Counted from the stretch's first letter, positions 41,331 through 53,357 are shown. The stretch is DNA of 64,000 nt from Apoderus coryli (GCA_911728435.2 OU452204.1:1550001-1614000), one strand, 5' to 3'. Numbers and translations: made by a program. The notes: generated from the letters alone by a model not told the origin.

Positions 41331-42845
41331 TGGTGATTAGGTATTTATTAATTATGTCGAGTATTTATTGTTTATTAAGCATTTTAGATTGCTCAAAATC
41401 ACAATTCTTGTGGTTCATTCAAAGCAAACAGCGGAAGTCAAAAACTTGAGACAAGTTATCAATCTTCTATATTTACCTTTATCGATACGTTTCACCCAAT
41501 TTTCTCTTGATTTAGACTTTTCTTTTTCAACTTTATTTCGCAATTTCAACCTTCTTGCCCGTTGAAGCTCGCATTTCCTTTTCTACTCGTCTCTCGTATT
41601 TCTCGACATGTCTATAAAAATAAAATACATTTCAAACAAAAAAGTTTAGAAAACAAAGTAGCAACTGAACATCGAGCAGGCTGGTTTTATGTCTTTAATG
41701 ACCGAATAAGTACAAGTTGACTCTTGCCATTTTCGTGTAAATTTGTGAGATTTAATATTGTCAAAAGGAGTTTAGTTAATATGTTAACATTTTAGTTTCA
41801 TGAATTTTTACGAGTACAGATCGATTTGGTCATGAGACCTCATGCTTCTTCAGCACTTGGTAATGGGGGTGCCGCCACTGTGTTCTCACACGAAAACTCT
41901 TATCGTTACTAACTAACGTTGCAACGAGTGTGTTTCACTTTGACTTATACTATAAAATCTGAATGATTGCACGACTGTTGGCTTGCCCTGTATTCATCGA
42001 TATTCAGAGTTCTACGGGCTACATTAAAGAAATAATATTGAGGATTAAAAAGAAAAAAAGTACATTCAATAAGATAAGGGGAATTATTTGAAAATTTACT
42101 GAAAGTACACATTTTAATTCATTTGGGAATAAAGAACTTTCTTAAGAATAAAGTTATAATATATACGAGTATGTCTGATTTGATAATAGTGGGATAATTA
42201 TTGATATTAATAATAAAGTAATTTTACCCTTGCCATACTTATGCCAAACGGACATTGTCACGGTTGTATGGGTAAGATTTCTCATCAAATAAGAATTTCT
42301 GATTGTTATTAAGGATAGCTAGTAAACTGATTTTAATTAATTGTAGCAAGAAGTTATTATATATATATGTATGTATTATGCAATACCACATACCACAAGT
42401 AACCGAGGATGTTAATAAGACAAATGGATATACAATGTATTACGTAGATGTTTATGAAAAATAAATGTGGAAGAATGTTTGTTCAAAATTGGTGAGTCCG
42501 TTCCACTTAAGTTGTGTGACATGAACTTTGTGTTTTTTTTTAAAGACTTAGTCAATTGCGTGGTTTCGTTTAAATAAGTATAGAGTTTATGATTGTTATT
42601 TATTGTGTCATATTTATATATATATTTACATGTTTAAGTTAATATCCCTGGCCCGGGTTTTTGATTGCATATTAGATATTGTAAAATTTGTAATTTCTTT
42701 CGTTGAATAATATTAATAATAAAGTTAAGATTTGTAAGATTACGAGTTTTATCCAGAACCGTTACAACGTTACTTAAGACAATCGACTATAATAAAAACT
42801 ATCACTACGAGGGGACGTATAACTCTTATTAAACTATATGGTGTT
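41331..42845. other. nothing recognised
   Basis: About 1.5 kb of AT-rich non-coding sequence. Small open frames lack any domain signature. Confidence 0.5.
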
Positions 42846-42849
42846 GTAC

Positions 42850-43040
42850 ATTCTTTATACTTGTTGATTAAGTTAATATACAAGTTACCTAAATTAAGCG
42901 TGTCTGTCCTCAAATGAACTGTTTCATGAAGTGTAATATGTATCATCTCACTGATATTACGGTTTTAAAATTGGTTTATTTATCCAGAATATTGACATCG
43001 TACAGAAATTCATGTGAGTGTGGAAAGTACTATAGAGGAC
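42850..43040 (-). pseudogene. Penelope-like element GIY-YIG tail (decayed)
   Basis: On the minus strand, ISEMIHITLHETV and D-T-L-N-L-G-N-L-Y-I-N-L match the plus-strand fragment at 47472-47696. This is the end of the GIY-YIG endonuclease domain of Penelope-like elements (E-x-I-H-I..V-N..D..L-S-x-x-Y). Stops and frameshifts are present upstream. Confidence 0.55.
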
Positions 43041-43054
43041 AGCCCAAACAATAT

Positions 43055-43090
43055 TTAATAATAATAATAATAAAGGCCTTTATTTTTTTT
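43055..43090. repeat. (TAA)n tract and AATAAAGGCCTTTATT palindrome
   Basis: The microsatellite next to a small palindrome resembles an inverted LINE 3' end. No LINE ORF could be joined to it with confidence. Confidence 0.4.
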
Positions 43091-44895
43091 TTATATTGGG
43101 CGAGTCTCAGTTCAATCATGGCCAATGGCTATAATTGTCTGTTTAGTTAACCCAATAAATACTAAAATTACAAACATACAACACTATCAAAATCCTTACT
43201 TCATTAGCATTCTTATAACACCTACTACCAGATCAGATACAATAAATGTAGCAAACAAAATAAATACAATAAACAATAATAATATAATAAATAAGTGTAT
43301 CGCGGGGTTTGATATAAAAAAAAAGAAAAACGGCAGTTTCTTATTCATATATTCGCAGTGTTCTGGACGGAGAGCAAACCGCCATAAAGTTTTTATTTAA
43401 ACTGTAACTTAGACAAATTCTTACACTCAGCAGGCAACTCATTGAGACACCCAAGTAACAAAATATAGTTCTAGGAAGGTTGTATATTGGTTCTAGAACC
43501 ACTTTATGGATTTTGTTTACATATGCCATTAGGTACAAAACAACCTCCTCTAGCCGGCTACACAAACTCCTGGTGACAAAAAGGGCCACGCTACAGAACC
43601 TCCTGCTAACCTAAAAGTTGTCGACATTTCAGAACCTTAAGGTTAAATATTGAATATTTGTGCAGCCATAATCTAACCTTTATATATCCTTACTAGCCAA
43701 TATATAACTGAATTATAACCTATGAATGACGGGTTTAAAGTTCTATTTTAACCACTAAAAGGTTCTAACTAGCTCCTTGCGAATTATCAACTACAACCTA
43801 TTAGTAAATAGTTGATCTGCGGAAAGCAGTCTTAAAACTATTAAGTAAAATATATTATAGACTGCTTCTAATTTTTGGATTCATTGGTTAATATACGGTA
43901 TTATTTCTAGTATTTAAATAACTCTTTGGTAGGTAATATTGTAATGGTAAATTATGATAATTATTTATCATTCAATATACGTGATATAAAACTGCATGAA
44001 ATAGCGGACACAAATTGCTGATTTTAATGCACCTTCAATTTTACTGTCAAAATATTATATAAAAGTAGCATAAAATTCACGGCTATCGATATTAATAGTA
44101 TAAATATTTTTTTTAGTTATATTTAAAATACAAGGGAAATATTTTGTTTTTAAAAGTAGTCGAAACTCTAATATACGGAAACCTATGAATATAAAATTAT
44201 GAAAAAATGTGTTTCCCGAACCTAAAACTACGCAGATTTACATATATTTTCAAAAATATTTTGTTATTTAACTATGTCCTAATCTTAAAATGGCCGATAG
44301 GAAACAAATGCTTATGAGCTTTTGGAATAACCAAAATATAACCTAAGTTGCTTGAAAGTCTGAAAATATGCTAAAATATAACCTTAAGATCAAATTCGTA
44401 ACCTAAATAATGCTAAATAACACATTTCAGAACTAATAATTGCCTTTATACAACTCAAGCTTAAAAGTGGCATCATCGCAACTTTCTAACGACCTGTTTA
44501 GTATTGTTTTGGATGTGTAGTTGTGATCACGTGCCAGCTTTTGTCCATATTTATTATACAGTGTGTCTTTTAATTGAAACGGTAAGTACAAAGTAATAAT
44601 TGCTGAGAAGCTGAAAATGTTCTTAGTTCTCTTGTTCCAATAAGATGACATTAGGGATTGGTTTGTGCCAAATAAATGCAAATTGAACGCTAATAATATC
44701 TAATAAAGTATTAATTTTTATAGTTCTTTTTTAGTTTTTACTAAACGGGATTTTTCTTGTATTGGTGTTTCAGGAATGTTAAACGTATTTTTAAAATGTT
44801 CAAACAACAAAAAATCAGACTTTTGTATTTCATAAATAGGTACAATAAAAATTTGATAATACTGTGCTATTTAATATTTTGTTGTTGTTTTTTTT

Positions 44896-45177
44896 TCAAG
44901 ATATGCCTCAAAGTGGTACAAACCATTGAAGAGGGAAAAATCTGTCTCTCAGTTATTTCAAGCATGTGGAAAAGTCCATGACGAATTATATGTAGCTGGC
45001 AAAGGTTGGAAAACATATACCTGCATAGTTAAAAGCATGTTTTCTTCGTACAAGGATGCTTGTGGAGAGCAGGAAAGAATGCAAGATCTTGCTGATACGG
45101 ATGGAGAAAGCGATAGTGTTGGTAGTTACCAACCTACCTCCGATCCTGCAGATTTCAATAATTTGCAACTCCTGTAA
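44896..45177 (+). CDS. hypothetical exon in the AACCT module
   Basis: An open stretch after a TTTTTTTTCAAG acceptor-like site encodes S-K-W-Y-K-P-L-K-R, then VSQLFQACGKVHDEL and GWKTYTCIVKSMFSSYKDAC with an acidic tail. It is lysine/aromatic-rich and could be a DNA-binding N-terminal exon, but I do not recognise the family. No initiator ATG lies in frame at the start. Confidence 0.3.
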   Translation, partial: SRYASKWYKPLKREKSVSQLFQACGKVHDELYVAGKGWKTYTCIVKSMFSSYKDACGEQERMQDLADTDGESDSVGSYQPTSDPADFNNLQLL

Positions 45178-45393
45178 ATTGAAATTGAATGTAAAAAAAA
45201 AACTAAGTACTTGTTCTCTTTAGGTCAAATAGACACTATGTTCTTTAAATGAAGAAGAAGAAATCTTGAGCGACTCTTTAAATATTTAACTGCTTTTGTG
45301 AACTTTATTACTAAATTGAAGCAAGTATATAATCTAGCGACAAAAACTTAGAGAAAAGTTATTCTAAAGAGAAGATCCTCAATGGACTGCATA

Positions 45394-45831
45394 TTAGCTG
45401 TAGGATGTTATATATATTTTTTGTATGCTTCCAACATTCTCACCTTTAATAAATGCCATTGCTGGTGAATCACATATAAAACTTTTAAGGGATACATTTA
45501 CTTTATATTTTCCAATGCAGGCGCAATCTTTCAGAACTACCAGAAGCTCTTCAACAAATTTTGACAAATATTCATTAATGTCATTAGGCTTGCCTTTACC
45601 ATAATACAAACCAATCACCATGGGTTGAGTATTTAGTTCATTTATGTTGAAGAGAATAGGCCAAAATTCATACTTGGAAGATTTAAAAATCGGAAGATCA
45701 TATATTAATCGAAATCTTAAATTTGTTTTTGTATTTTGGTCACACTCTTTAATACATTCTTGTAAACCATTGTGCCAGTACCACCCTCCAGCAATTTCAT
45801 CAACTTCAATTTTTGTATCCGGTGTAGCCAA
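45394..45831 (-). pseudogene. unclassified transposon-protein fragment (CDxPA motif)
   Basis: 145 codons with Y-D-L-P-I-F-K-S-S-K-Y-E-F-W-P-I-L, a V-I-G-L-Y-Y-G-K-G-K-P-x-D-I-N motif and FICDSPAMAFIKG. This trio (D-G-L-P-L-x-K-S-S-x-x-Q-F-W-P-I, G-x-x-K-P-x-D-x-N, C-D-A-P-A-R-x-F) is characteristic of a multicopy transposon-associated protein seen across invertebrates. I cannot assign its superfamily. The frame is truncated after the CD-PA motif, where a zinc-binding segment would follow. Confidence 0.55.
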
Positions 45832-46507
45832 TAAGGTTCGAGGGTCCTTAGGCAGCCCGAAATTACGGTTTTTATTTAAAATATTTTGAAAATTGAAATT
45901 TGCCTGACCTGCTCATTAGCAATTCGTTGAAAGTTTTGTCGCACCTTTCTTTTAAAATTTCCACTACGAACTAGCTTTTCGTGAGACATTCTGTATAGAT
46001 TCAGGAGACGTTGATGTTACCTTATGTCTAGTCGAAAACGAGACTAAAAGATAATTTTAGTGACCAAATAGATTTTAAATAAGGGAAGTAGTAGTGCGTT
46101 ATGCCAGAAAGCTTATTTAGTAACCTATAACGCATCGCTTCAACTAAATAGTCTTTAATTAGTTTTAAAATGGGAAAAGTTGTTTAAATGACTTAAAGGC
46201 ACAAAAAATGCGAAGTTATAATTAGGTTCTAAAATAGCAGCAAAAAAAACTTATAAGTCTTATTTCGGCATTCAAGTGACTAAAAATGCCTTATTTATAA
46301 CCATTTCAAAACCTTAAGGTTTTAGAACTACTAGGTCCTAAAACTCCTCATATACTTATATAGTTGATTTAACGTTTTTCAAACATGTTTCAAGCTGTAT
46401 GTATGATTTCATAGTTCTAAGACCAACAAGCACAATATATTACCTATGTATAGTTTTTAAGCTTAAGAAAAAGGTACACATTACCCATTTATAACCTTAA
46501 GGCAATT

Positions 46508-47488
46508 TTAAAGTCTTCCTCCTTTAGCTATCCGATAGGAGAACGACCTTTTAAACAATTCCGTAGAATGGGCAGGAATAGATATTGCATCTCTACGACG
46601 AATATTAATACTGTGAATGTCAGTTCTAAATCTCAGTTTTCTATATAAGTAAGGTGGAGTTTTGTGTCGCAGTATGCTGTAATAACGGCAGGCTGAGTGC
46701 AGATATCTTCTGTTCTCCATATTGAGCCAGTTCACGTAGGAGAGAGTGTGAATAATTCTTTGAGATCTTCTTACACCAAAGATCAGTCTCAAGCATGAAT
46801 TCTGCCGTCTCTGCACCCGCAATTTCATTGCATTTGTAAGGCAAGGAGAGTAAACTATATCACAATAATTTAGGTAGGAGAGAACAAGAGTTTCACATAA
46901 CTTTGTTTTTAATTTTCTAGTGAGAACGTGGCGATGTTGAAAAATCAATATCAGATTCATAAATCCCATCCGTGTGCATCGATTCACATGATCAACAAAT
47001 CTAAATTCTGTGTCCAAGAGCAATCCGAGGGTCTTTACGGTAGTCTTAAAGTGCAAAGGAGTACCTTCAATGACAAGTGAGGCCCGATATTCACGTAAAA
47101 ACTGAGATCTGTCATTTCGCCGTCCAAACACAATAGCACCCGATTTATTAGGATTAAGTTTCAAACAATGGTCCCTGGAAAAATCAGACAAGGCCTGCAA
47201 GTCCGCATTGATTGCAGATACCGCCTGTAAGGCATCGCTTGGCTGAAAGGAGAGACACAACTGCGTATCGTCAGCATAGTAATGCTGGTTACATGAAACA
47301 AAGGCAGCCGGAAAATTAGATGTGTAAGCAATAAACAGCAGCAGCTGTGATAAAACAGAACCTTGTGGAACACCTCTAACTAATGGTTTATAATTCGAAA
47401 CACTTCCTCGACAGTTCACCGCCTGATGTCTGGAAGGAACAGAATTAAACAACATAAGTCTGACTGTAGAAATGTCAATCAATTTCAA
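46508..47488 (-). pseudogene. LINE RT fragment (5'-truncated)
   Basis: 326 open codons: VRGVPQGSVLSQLLL, HYYADDTQLCLSF (YADD catalytic pair intact), LKLNPNKSGAIVFGRR, V-K-T-L-G-L-L-L-D, YLNYCDIVYSPCL and Q-R-R-Q-N-S-C-L-R. This is the second half of an RT and the thumb/C-terminal region of a CR1/L2-Jockey-like LINE. It starts without an ATG-led domain and lacks the palm A motif, endonuclease and ORF1. The longest uninterrupted LINE frame in the window, it abuts a Penelope-like fragment on the opposite strand. Confidence 0.8.
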
Positions 47489-47696
47489 ACTGAATGAGCA
47501 CTACTTTGACAATGGACATCGTTTCAATTTTCACGATATCAAAATTCTGGATAAAGATATAAATTTTAAAAAAGGCAACATCAGTGAGATGATACATATT
47601 ACACTTCATGAAACAGTTAATTGGAGTACTGGGACACTTAATTTAAGTAACTTGTATATTAACTTAAGCACTTGGTCGATTTCATATCCTAACTAG
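47472..47696 (+). pseudogene. Penelope-like element GIY-YIG endonuclease tail
   Basis: Residues include NEHYFDNGHRFNFHDIKIL, ISEMIHITLHETVN and LNLSNLYINLS. These match the C-terminal half of the GIY-YIG domain in Penelope-like retroelements (E-H..GH-x-F-x-F-x-x-x-K-I-L..E-x-I-x-I..V-N..L-S-x-x-Y). The GIY-YIG core, RT and N-terminus are missing. It supports the presence of Penelope-type elements, the class known to carry hammerhead ribozymes. Confidence 0.6.
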
Positions 47697-49518
47697 TATG
47701 GATATGAAATTATATTCGTTCAGTTCACTGGGATGGCATACATATACATTCTACATATGGTTCAAAAAAGAGCAAAAAATATCCATGTAGGAGTAGAAAC
47801 TAGCTGTTGCCCTCGAGGCACGAATAGCTCTCCATATTTAAGTGGAAAAGTAATAATTTTATGACCTTTTTGTCATTTATCTACATTTAATAAATTTTTG
47901 TTTTGTTTTAGACATCAGCTATTTTTTTTTTTGTATCGGGTTTTGTGCCTTTTTCTTCTCTTTGAAGGCACTATTTATACGCAGATATTTTATATTTCAG
48001 ATCTAGGCCAAATTCTTGTACGCAAAATAATTGATTTTTTTTTAGTTTTATTATAAAATTTATTTTGTCCCCTTTTCTACTATTTACGAACGCCTATGTA
48101 AACAAAATTGTTATGCTGCATGTTGTAGGTTATCCGTTAAGTGGTTTTTGAGTTATCACGGATACAATTTTTTTCTGACCCTTTTATAGAATTTTCACGG
48201 ACGCCTATGGAACATTAATTTTTGTCGTGTATTTTTAACACCAATTCATCTAGTTAAATATAAAAATTTTTACATTTTAATTTTTTTTCATTTTACCCCT
48301 TTTTTTTAATATTTACGAACGCCTATGTAAATAAAAATTTTATGCTGCATTTTTTAGGTTATCTTATATCAAAGCTATATATAATTAGCCAATTTTTCTG
48401 GTATATTTGGGAAACATTTTTTTTTCGTTTTTGACCCTTTTTTTAACACTATTTTCGAACGCCTGTGTGAACTAATTTTTTTATGTAACATTTTTTAGGT
48501 TATATTCTATCACAACTATAAAAAATTATTCAATATTTCGGATAAGTTTAAGAACTATGATTTTTTAAATTTTTGAACCCTCTTTTAAACCCCTTGCCTA
48601 CGCTCAATGTTAATCACCACCTATAAATATCCTGTAGTATTTTCGTACCAAATGTGGTTAAAATCCGTTAAGTGGTTTTTGAGTTATCACGGATAAAAAA
48701 AAATTCTGACCCTTTTATAGAATTTTCACGGACGCCTATGATACATTAATTTTTGTCGTGTATTTTTAACACCAATTCATCTAGTTAAATATAAAAATTT
48801 TTACATTTTAATTTTTTTTTATTTTACCCCTTTTTCTACTATTTACGAACGCCTATGTGAATAAAAATTTTATGCTGCATTTTTTAGGTTATCTTATATC
48901 AAAGCTATATATAATTAGCCAATTTTTCTGCTATATTTGGGAAACGTTTTTTTTTTTCGTTTTTGACCCTCTTTTTAAACTATTTTCGAACGCCTGTGTG
49001 AACCAATTCTTTTATGGAATATTTTTTGGCTTATATTGTATCACAGCTATGAAAAATTATTCCATATTTCGAATAAGTTTAGGAAATATATTTTTTTTAT
49101 GTTTTGACCCCTTTTCCACTATTTACGAACGCCTATGAAAGTAAGTTATTCATGACACATTTTATAGGTTATATTCTATCAAAACTATAAATAACTAGTT
49201 AATATTTCTGCTATTTTTAAGGAATACGTTTTTTTTTTAATCTTTTTTACCCCATTTTACACTATTTTCGGACGCCAATGTGGTTTAATATTTTATGTTC
49301 AATATTTTAGGTTATATTCAATTAAATGCGTAAAAAATTATGCAGTATTTCGGATAAGTTTAAGAACTATGAATTTTTTTAATTTTTGAACCCTCTTTTA
49401 AACCCTTTGCCTACGCTCAATGTTTCCCAAAATCTAATCAGCTCCTTGCCATGTCCAATAGTATTTTTGTACCAAATTTGGTTAAAATCTGTTAAGCGGT
49501 TTTTGCGTTTTCGTGGAT

Positions 49519-49549
<31 letters not shown>

Positions 49550-50391
49550 TTTTTTTAAAACTACTTATTTATGTATAAAATGACCAAAAACAAGTATTTC
49601 CGGTGAAATTAAAAAAAATTTTTTTTTCATGAAACTAATAGTCTCCATATATACATATATTACATACAGGGTGTCCTACGGTGGCAACCCATTAGATTAT
49701 TTCAGAAACTACTTCGAATTGAATTTGGAAAATTTCAGTGTCTAAATTGTCAAATATGCTCTACTCAAATAATATAATAGCAACGGTATAGCACTTCCGG
49801 TTATACCGGAAGTTGATGGCAACATTGTTATTTTAAACGGAACACCCTATATATTATTACATTTTTGGATTCTAAATAAGATTTCAGACATATTTTATGT
49901 GTCATGTCCTATACCTAACGTCAGTCGTTTTTGACTTATATCAAGATTTATGTCAAAATTGACAGTTTAGGGCTCCATAAAAAATCCGTTTTTTCCTTGT
50001 AAATCAGTATTTAATAATTATTTTGCAGGTATTTTCTTATCAGGTGGGATCTTCTTTTTCGAACTGACAAGACATTTTCTGATTCGTTTATACAGGGTGG
50101 TCAAAAAATTATATTGAAAACGGTTTAAGAAAAACAGTTGAAAGTCAATTTTTTCAAATGGAATGGGTATATTATTATTATTTTATCTTCCGTAGCATTA
50201 AAAAATAATGCAATTTTGTAATAGGTTATCATTTTCTAAAATGCATAGTTTTCGAAATATCGTCATTTTAAATTTTTCTACAGCGCTTACCGTTGTCTCT
50301 CTGGAAGCTAGCTAATTAATTTAGTTAGCCATGAAATTATTGTCATTTTAACGTCAAACTAAACGTCAAATTAATAAAAATGAAAAATACT

Positions 50392-50975
50392 TTTTCGCCT
50401 GCCTGCACTTAAACAGAGCTTTACCGCCCGCATATGCGGGCGGTAAATGACCAGTTAGCGACCGCTCTTTTTAATTTTTTTTCATAGATGGTGCTTCTGT
50501 TAGATTTCCAATAATAACGTTAACATCAGTAGTTTTCACTCACTTAACTTAATGTGCGTTCCATCTAGAGGATAAGTTGACAATTAATTGAGAAAGTTTA
50601 CTTAGGAAGTCGTCTGTCATTCCGCTAAACTCATTTAATTATTTAAAATTGTCCATTATTAATTAGTAATCACTTTTTAATTATTATTGTAGTAACGAAA
50701 TATACCTAAGATTCTAAAATCAAATTTCTATAGCCTACACGCTCAGATAATAATTTGACAGTTTCTTTCTTTATTTGAAATACTCAATATTGACATGTGA
50801 GCCTGTCACATACGTTTATCTGATCTGAGTTTGTCAAAGGATAACGTCTATTATCATGTACGTCAAAAAATACTCCCATTAATTACTGTCAAAAACTCTC
50901 AGTTCATAACAGTAATAATTAATTATTAAAATAAAGTTCTTTTGGTTTAATATTGTAGTATGAAGAGGCAGGCGA
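50392..50975. mobile_element. nested element with TTTTTCGCCTGCCT ends
   Basis: TTTTTCGCCTGCCT near 50392 is matched by AGGCAGGCGAAAAA near 50962-50975. Inside it, a perfect 28-bp palindrome at 50420-50447 has half-site TTTACCGCCCGCAT. It contains no gene. Its end words resemble the TTTTTCTGCCG ends of the recombinase-bearing insert at 25.5 kb. Confidence 0.45.
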
Positions 50976-51005
50976 AAAACAGTTGTAAGCACCACTGGCG
51001 GTAAA

Positions 51006-51095
51006 GCTGCTGCAGCCCTTCGCTGTATAGCTGCCCTCGCTCGCTTCGCTCACTCGTGCGTCTATACAGCGGCGGGCTGCAACGAATGCTTTACC
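51006..51095. repeat. GGCGGTAAAG hairpin element, second copy
   Basis: GGCGGTAAAG pairs with CTTTACCGCC. Inner pairing of GCAGCCC to GGGCTGC and CGCTGTATA to TATACAGCG encloses a loop with CTCGCTCGCTTCGCTCACTCG-type repeats. Same terminal word as at 26268-26371. Confidence 0.6.
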
Positions 51096-52110
51096 GCCCT
51101 TTATACTTAATATACTATATTGATATTATAAATCTATTATTAATTCATGGAGAATAAAATAAAGTGATTAATATCACCTGTAGAGTATTTAACGAGAGAA
51201 ACCCCCTTTTGCTAACGATGACTAGAGAAATTAGGAAGAATTTTGAGAAATCATTTAGAGCAGGTTGGGTGGTATACAAATCAAGTATTACAACGAACTA
51301 AGATTAAAATTTAAAATAATACAGCAGAAATGAACAGAAGATTAAACTAAATAAATTTTCACCTAAAAAAAGTTAATCAACTAACGATAACAAAACTAAT
51401 TTAATTGTTCGATATGACCCCCATTTAGTCTTAACTAAATTAATTAGCTAGCTTCCAGAGAGACAAAGGTAGGCGCTGCAGAATAATTTAAAAGGACGAT
51501 ATTTCGAGAACTATGCATTTTAGAAAATGATAACCTATAACAAAATTGCTTTATTTTTTAATGCTAAGGAAGATAAAAAAATAATAATATACCCATTCCA
51601 TTTGAAAAAATTGACTTTCAACTGTTTTTCTTGAACCGTTTTCAATATAATTTTTTCACCACCCTGTATAAACGAATCAGAAAATGTCTTGTCAGTTCGA
51701 AAAAGAAGATCCCACCTGATAAGAAAATACCTGCAAAATAATTATTAAATACTGATTTACAAGGAAAAAACGGAATTCTTATGGAGCCCTAAACTGTCAA
51801 TTTTGACATAAATCTTGATATAAGTTAAAAACGACTGACGTTAGGTATAGGACATGATACATGAAATATGTCTGAAATCTTATTTAGAATCCAAAAATGT
51901 ACTAATATATAGGGTGTTACATTTAAAATAAGAAAGTTGCCATCAACTTCCGGTATAACCGGAGGTGCTATGCCGTTGCTATTATATTATTTGAGTAGAG
52001 CATATTTGACAATATAGACACTGAAATTTTCAAAATTCAATTCGAAGTAGGTTCTGAAATAATCTAATGGGTTGCCACCGTAGGACACCCTGTATATGAT
52101 ATGGAGAGCT

Positions 52111-52918
52111 AAAAATACTTATTATGTCACCTCAGACTTACTGTCTGTATCATCATGGTCTTCTATATTATTTTTGATATCAGTATAATTAACCAAATTG
52201 TTCTTGTCCTCCTTATTGCTTTCAAATGTATCTTCAACAATAGTGATTTCTCTCGGAAGAATTTCATAGAACTAACTATCACAACTGTTATGAATACCAC
52301 TTTTAAGATAGAAGACTTAAAAGTAATTAACTAAGAATACTTTTTGAGGAAAAGGTTTAGGTTTGTAACTTCCGGTACCTACCTACTAGTTTTAATCTAC
52401 TGCGAAAAACCAACAACAAATATAAAGCAAATATACAAAATAAACATAAACCTTCCATTAAACCAGAACGTACAAAACACACTAAAACCACAAAGTAACA
52501 AAAATGTTATAATATAGGCAGTATTATCTTTTTATTAAGCTTCGGCGACGCTCAACGTCCAAAGCATACCAGTATAATCCGTTCTCTCTAGCGCCCTATA
52601 AAAAAAACATACATCAGTGGCAAACAGGGGGGCGAATCGAATTGACTGTATAAGTACCTAATTATTGTTATATATTATATATATTAAAAAATATTTAAAT
52701 TCAACTTTAGCAACGTACTTATTGCGACCCTCTGCTAGCCATAACCTGCCTTCTAGTTGCTGGTCCCCCACAAAAATGAGGGTTGCCGTAGTCGTGGTAA
52801 ATCAAAAATCACTCTTAAACCACTAGGTACTAATTTTGCTTAATATTACTTTTATGGTCACAAATTACTTACACAAATACACTACTAAAATAAAGAGTGA
52901 ATGTAAATAGTAAACAAG
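52111..52918. other. nothing recognised
   Basis: Non-coding sequence between the split repeat and the hAT MITE. Confidence 0.5.
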
Positions 52919-52926
52919 ACCGCAGC

Positions 52927-53357
52927 TAGGGATGCTAAAAAAGTATCGATACTCTCAAAGTATCGATACTTTTGCTGCAGTATCGAGTATTTTTGGTATC
53001 GATACTTTTAGAACGATACGAAGTTGGTATCGATACTTTCGTAGCAGTATCGGTATCGAAAATAATTATCGTACATTATACTGCCACCACGATTTCTAAA
53101 TTATTTTCTTCAGTGTTTTTTTTTTTTTTTTGGTGAACAATACATTCAGAAGGTTGCCGACCACTGTCCTATGTTATGTAACACAAAATCTAAAATACAT
53201 TCAACAGTTTTATTGTTAAAAGTGTTGTGTACAGTTTCGATACCGATACCTAAGAGTATCGATACTTTTTAGACAAGTATCGGTAGGAATCGATACTTGG
53301 CAAAAAGTATCGGAATTGGTATCGGTATCGATACTTTTTATTTTTTTAGCATCCCTA
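52927..53357. mobile_element. hAT-type MITE packed with TATCGATA sites
   Basis: The ends are inverted (TAGGGATGCTAAAAAA and TTTTTTTAGCATCCCTA) and flanked by a perfect 8-bp duplication ACCGCAGC (52919-52926 and 53358-53365), diagnostic for hAT. Length 431 bp, no coding. It holds at least six GTATCGATAC palindromes plus variants on both sides of an AT-rich middle. TATCGATA is the DRE core bound by DREF in Drosophila. Confidence 0.88.

Larger units (their letters stand above)
43600..46500. mobile_element. unclassified transposon-like module with AACCT motif clusters
   Basis: Repeated AACCTA/AACCTT words, some as AACCTTAAGGTT palindromes (43636, 46306, 46487), cluster at 43.6-44.4 kb and 46.1-46.5 kb, on both sides of two short coding remnants. 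Subterminal clusters of a short word are typical of transposase-binding regions. Terminal inverted repeats and a target duplication were not identified, so the boundaries are approximate. Confidence 0.4.
49667..52092. mobile_element. Tc1/mariner-type TIR element (2.43 kb)
   Basis: CAGGGTGTCCTACGGTGGC at the left matches GCCACCGTAGGACACCCTG at the right. The inverted arms are ~655 bp (49667-50325 and 51440-52092). TA duplication (49665-49666 and 52093-52094) is confirmed by the empty site in copy 1 of the host repeat. The interior has no transposase, only a nested GC-rich element, so it is non-autonomous. Related to the shorter element at 57919-58778. Confidence 0.85.
47797..52110 (+). mobile_element. 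2.3 kb non-autonomous repeat, copy 3 (split)
   Basis: Body 47797-49666 plus 52093-52110, same orientation as copy 1: begins AAACTAGCTGTTGCCCTCGA, same tandem units, (ACAG)n at 49519-49552, ends GATATGGAGAGCT. It is split at a TA by the Tc1-type element at 49667-52092. In copy 1 the same position reads uninterrupted TTACATATATGATATGG. Confidence 0.85.

Noticed and set aside
43341..43589. 82-codon minus-strand frame
   Set aside because: No recognisable domain and no supporting context; likely chance.
42850..47696. Inverted repeat taken as the ends of a 4.8-kb transposon
   Set aside because: The matching segments encode the same Penelope-type protein tail, so they are two separate copies in opposite orientation rather than terminal repeats.
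48857..49583. Hydrophobic open frames inside the 2.3 kb repeat
   Set aside because: They arise from T-rich tandem units, differ between copies and have no conserved start.
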